From contig KV908359.1 of NCBI GenBank assembly GCA_002005505.1, forward strand, positions 611,368 to 675,367: a stretch of DNA of 64,000 nucleotides, written 5' to 3'. The notes beneath the pieces are model-generated. The model was not told the DNA's origin. It saw only the letters and a list, made by a program, of their open reading frames with translations, and made no database searches. The first letter of the stretch is position 1. Each line of letters begins with the position of its first letter. This document shows, piece after piece, positions 61,946 to 64,000 of this stretch. Origin of the DNA: Botryococcus braunii (Eukaryota; Chlorophyta; Trebouxiophyceae). Made by a program: the position numbers and the translations under genes.

Positions 61946-63745
61946 TTGCCTTTAATTGAAAGCATGCTTAGGAAGATGGCTCCTGCAAAATATTTCTCGG
62001 CCATGGACATTGCTTCAGCATTTTGGCAAGTTCAAATGCATCCGGAACATACCAAATATACTGCATTTGTGACACATGAAGGAAAATATGAATGGCTGAG
62101 GATGCCCTTTGGTTTAGGAAATGCTTCAAGTACATTTCAACGTCTCATGGACAATGTGCTTGGTGCTGCCCTCTTCTCTCATGCTTACTTGGATGACGTG
62201 CATGTATTTTCGAACACTTGGGAAGATCATGTTAGACACATAAGGGACACTTTTGAGAAACTTGTTCAACACAAAATCAAACTTAAGAGACCTAAGTGCA
62301 TATTTGGTGCTGAGTATTTGAAGACTTTAGGGCATGTAGTAGGACAAGGTTGCTTGCGTCCTGACCCTGATAATGTCGCAGCAATCCTAAATTTGCCTAC
62401 ACCTAGGGATGTTTCTACCACTAGGTCCGTGCTAGGTGCTGCTGGATATTATCGTGAGTATGTGGAGAACTTTGCAAGAATTACTGAACCTATATCCCGC
62501 TTGCTTAAAAAGACTTCTGTATTTCATTGGACCCCTGACTGTCAGGTCGCTTTTGAACAAGTGAAACATCGTCTGGCATCTGAGCCAGTGTTGCATGCTC
62601 CGAACTTTAATTTGCCTTTTATTCTTACGACTGACTGGTCAAAGACGGCAATAGGTGCCGTGTTGAGTCAGCCGGATCCTGTCAAAAATGAGAATGGCAT
62701 TCATTTCGATCACCCTGTTGCTTTTGCATCAAAAACCCTGAAAGACGCTGAAAGAAATTATTCGCCTACTGAGGGTGAGTGTCTTGCACTTGTGTGGGCC
62801 TGTGAGAAATTCCGTCCCTTCTTACATGGCAGGCGTTTTATTGCGTATACTGATCACTCGCCTCTTCAATACCTTGACTCAAAGAGGCACTCAAACAGCA
62901 AGTTAGAGCGTTGGGCAATAAGATTGCAGGAATTTGACATAGATATCAGATACAAGAAGGGTGCTGATAATCTTGTTGCTGACTGTCTCTCGCGTTGTGT
63001 GCATTCTGAGGTATTGCATGTATGTGCTGTGACTCCCACCTGGCAGACTAACCCCCAGAAACAGAGTGATTTGGATTCAATACCTTGTGTCATTTGTGGA
63101 TTCCCTCAAGGGGATGACAACATTGTGCTTTGTGATGGTTGCAATAGATGCTTTCATCTTAGATGTCTTTTCCCTCCTCGTTCGACTGTTCCGGGAGGAT
63201 GTTGGTTCTGTCCTGCATGTGATCCCTACCTAGGTAAGGGGGGAGAACTAAAGATTGAGGAGCTTAGGAAGATTGGAACGCCACTTTGCCACCACAGACA
63301 TGATCCGTACAGGGATCCCTTGTTTATGGAGTACATACAGTCAGAACATAATTTGGACATGTTGGTTAGCCTTCCTCCAAAGCTCGCAGCAGAATCTAGA
63401 AGAAGAGGATCCTACTTTACTACACACCCATCAATTCCAGATTGGCTCATGGTCTATAAGAAGATCAGAGGTAAGCCCCCGCGATGGTTAGTGTGTCCGC
63501 CCGTTGAGTTTCGTTGGGATGTTATAGCAATGATACATGATGTTCTTGCGCACCCTGGCATTGCTCAAACTTTGGTAGTATTGCATTTGCATTTCCATTG
63601 GCCTGAAAATCAAGGCTGATGTTGAACTTTTCGTACGTACATGTGAACCCTGTCAGAAGGCGAAAGCCGCAACTCCAACACCACCTCTCATGCAAAAACC
63701 TGCACTGTTTGGACCTATGAATCATGTTCATATTGATTTATTTGG
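61946..63745 (+). pseudogene. Gypsy G RT-RNase H-PHD finger-integrase zinc finger
   Basis: The frame 61946-63619 (557 residues) has RT motifs FSAMDIASAFWQVQMHPEHT, MPFGLGNASSTFQRLMDNVL and AYLDDVHVFS. RNase H motifs are LTTDWSKTAIGAVLSQ, ERNYSPTEGECLALVWACEK, YTDHSPLQYLDS and VADCLSR. Residues 381-425 are a C4HC3 PHD finger: CVICGFPQ...IVLCDGCNRCFHLRC...CWFCPAC. An integrase HHCC finger follows (HDVLAHPGIAQTLVVLHLHF). After a frameshift near 63613 its Cys pair (RTCEPCQKAK) and the first core Asp (HVHIDLFG) appear before the break at 63745. Confidence 0.9.
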
Positions 63746-64000
63746 ACATAACCCCGCAACAAGTGGATGAATTGGAAGTGGAAGTGGCCACGGGTGACAT
63801 TGCGAAAGTGGTGCATCAAGTGAAGTTGAGAACAGTTTTCAAGTCTTTGCCTTGTGTGCATACTTATTATGTGCTACTAAAATTGGCTGGTGACTGTGAT
63901 GTCTTGTTGGGCATGGATTTCCTTAAGCGCTATAAGGCCAAGATTGATGTAGCGGAAGATACGTGTACATTTTGGAACAGAGGGCGAGGCCTGATTGTTA
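63746..64000 (+). pseudogene. Gypsy F family fragment 2, protease region
   Basis: Bases 63746-63909 repeat 55693-55856 (about 97% identical). The sequence then continues past the fragment 1 break as [20 protein letters not shown] up to the window end, matching gypsy E. It is either the right-hand part of the same gypsy F copy or a separate copy. Confidence 0.85.

Larger units (their letters stand above)
57258..63745 (+). mobile_element. Gypsy G, Ty3/gypsy element with PHD finger, 3' truncated
   Basis: Gag-like ORF, a long linker-protease ORF, RT, RNase H, PHD finger, and integrase zinc finger up to the first catalytic Asp (VHIDLFG), where it is cut at 63745 and gypsy F sequence starts. RT and RNase H are clearly gypsy type but distant from elements A, B and E, and there is no chromodomain in the part present. 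Two stops and about three frameshifts mark it as defective. Confidence 0.88.

Overview
This is a repeat-dominated eukaryotic nuclear window. It most likely comes from the plant lineage, perhaps a charophyte-type alga. The evidence is two intron-containing host genes of plant families (a CBP60-like gene and a histidine phosphotransfer gene), chromodomain-bearing Ty3/gypsy elements and Ty1/copia elements. Species was not determined. About three quarters of the window is LTR retrotransposons, one LINE and long (AC)n/(CT)n microsatellites. There are no bacterial-type operons, CRISPR arrays or rRNA genes.

Layout. 1-4860: 3'-truncated minus-strand gypsy element A (5' LTR 4384-4860). 4861-5354: (AC)n-(CT)n-(AC)n microsatellite. 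5355-14170: a minus-strand compound of small LTR units embedded in the (AC)n tract. It is made of TRIM-like LTR-A units plus the 3' end of chromovirus C, and is split by a complete plus-strand gypsy element B (5864-12735, identical 299-bp LTRs, TSD CAGGT). 14171-27500: the only host-gene interval, with a 13-exon CBP60-like gene on plus (15830-25400, introns full of microsatellites) converging on a two-exon HPt gene on minus (26084-26710). 27500-31285: fragments of two divergent copia elements and a 1.5-kb copia LTR (28698-30201). 31286-about 47640: copia-2, interrupted by a LINE (about 31975-36816, minus) and by gypsy E (39558-44605, minus, TSD GAAAG). 48000-48510: (GA)n. 48571-54643: copia-3 with a 1.5-kb LTR, an extra ORF before gag, gag-PR and pol, truncated in RNase H. 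54644-55856 and 63746-64000: pieces of gypsy F. 57258-63745: gypsy G, which carries a PHD finger between RNase H and integrase.

The most striking observation is in the two 1.5-kb copia LTRs. Each contains one region twice in tandem: first with three GT...AG segments of 123, 86 and 104 bp, then with exactly those three segments missing. The second copy looks like a spliced, reverse-transcribed version of the first. The two copies within one LTR share variants that differ between the LTRs, as if the spliced copy were regenerated or homogenised in each lineage. Other notable items are the tRNA-like (pol III A/B box-like) sequence in the TRIM LTR, the PHD-finger gypsy polyprotein, and a copia primer-binding site matching the anticodon arm of initiator tRNA-Met.
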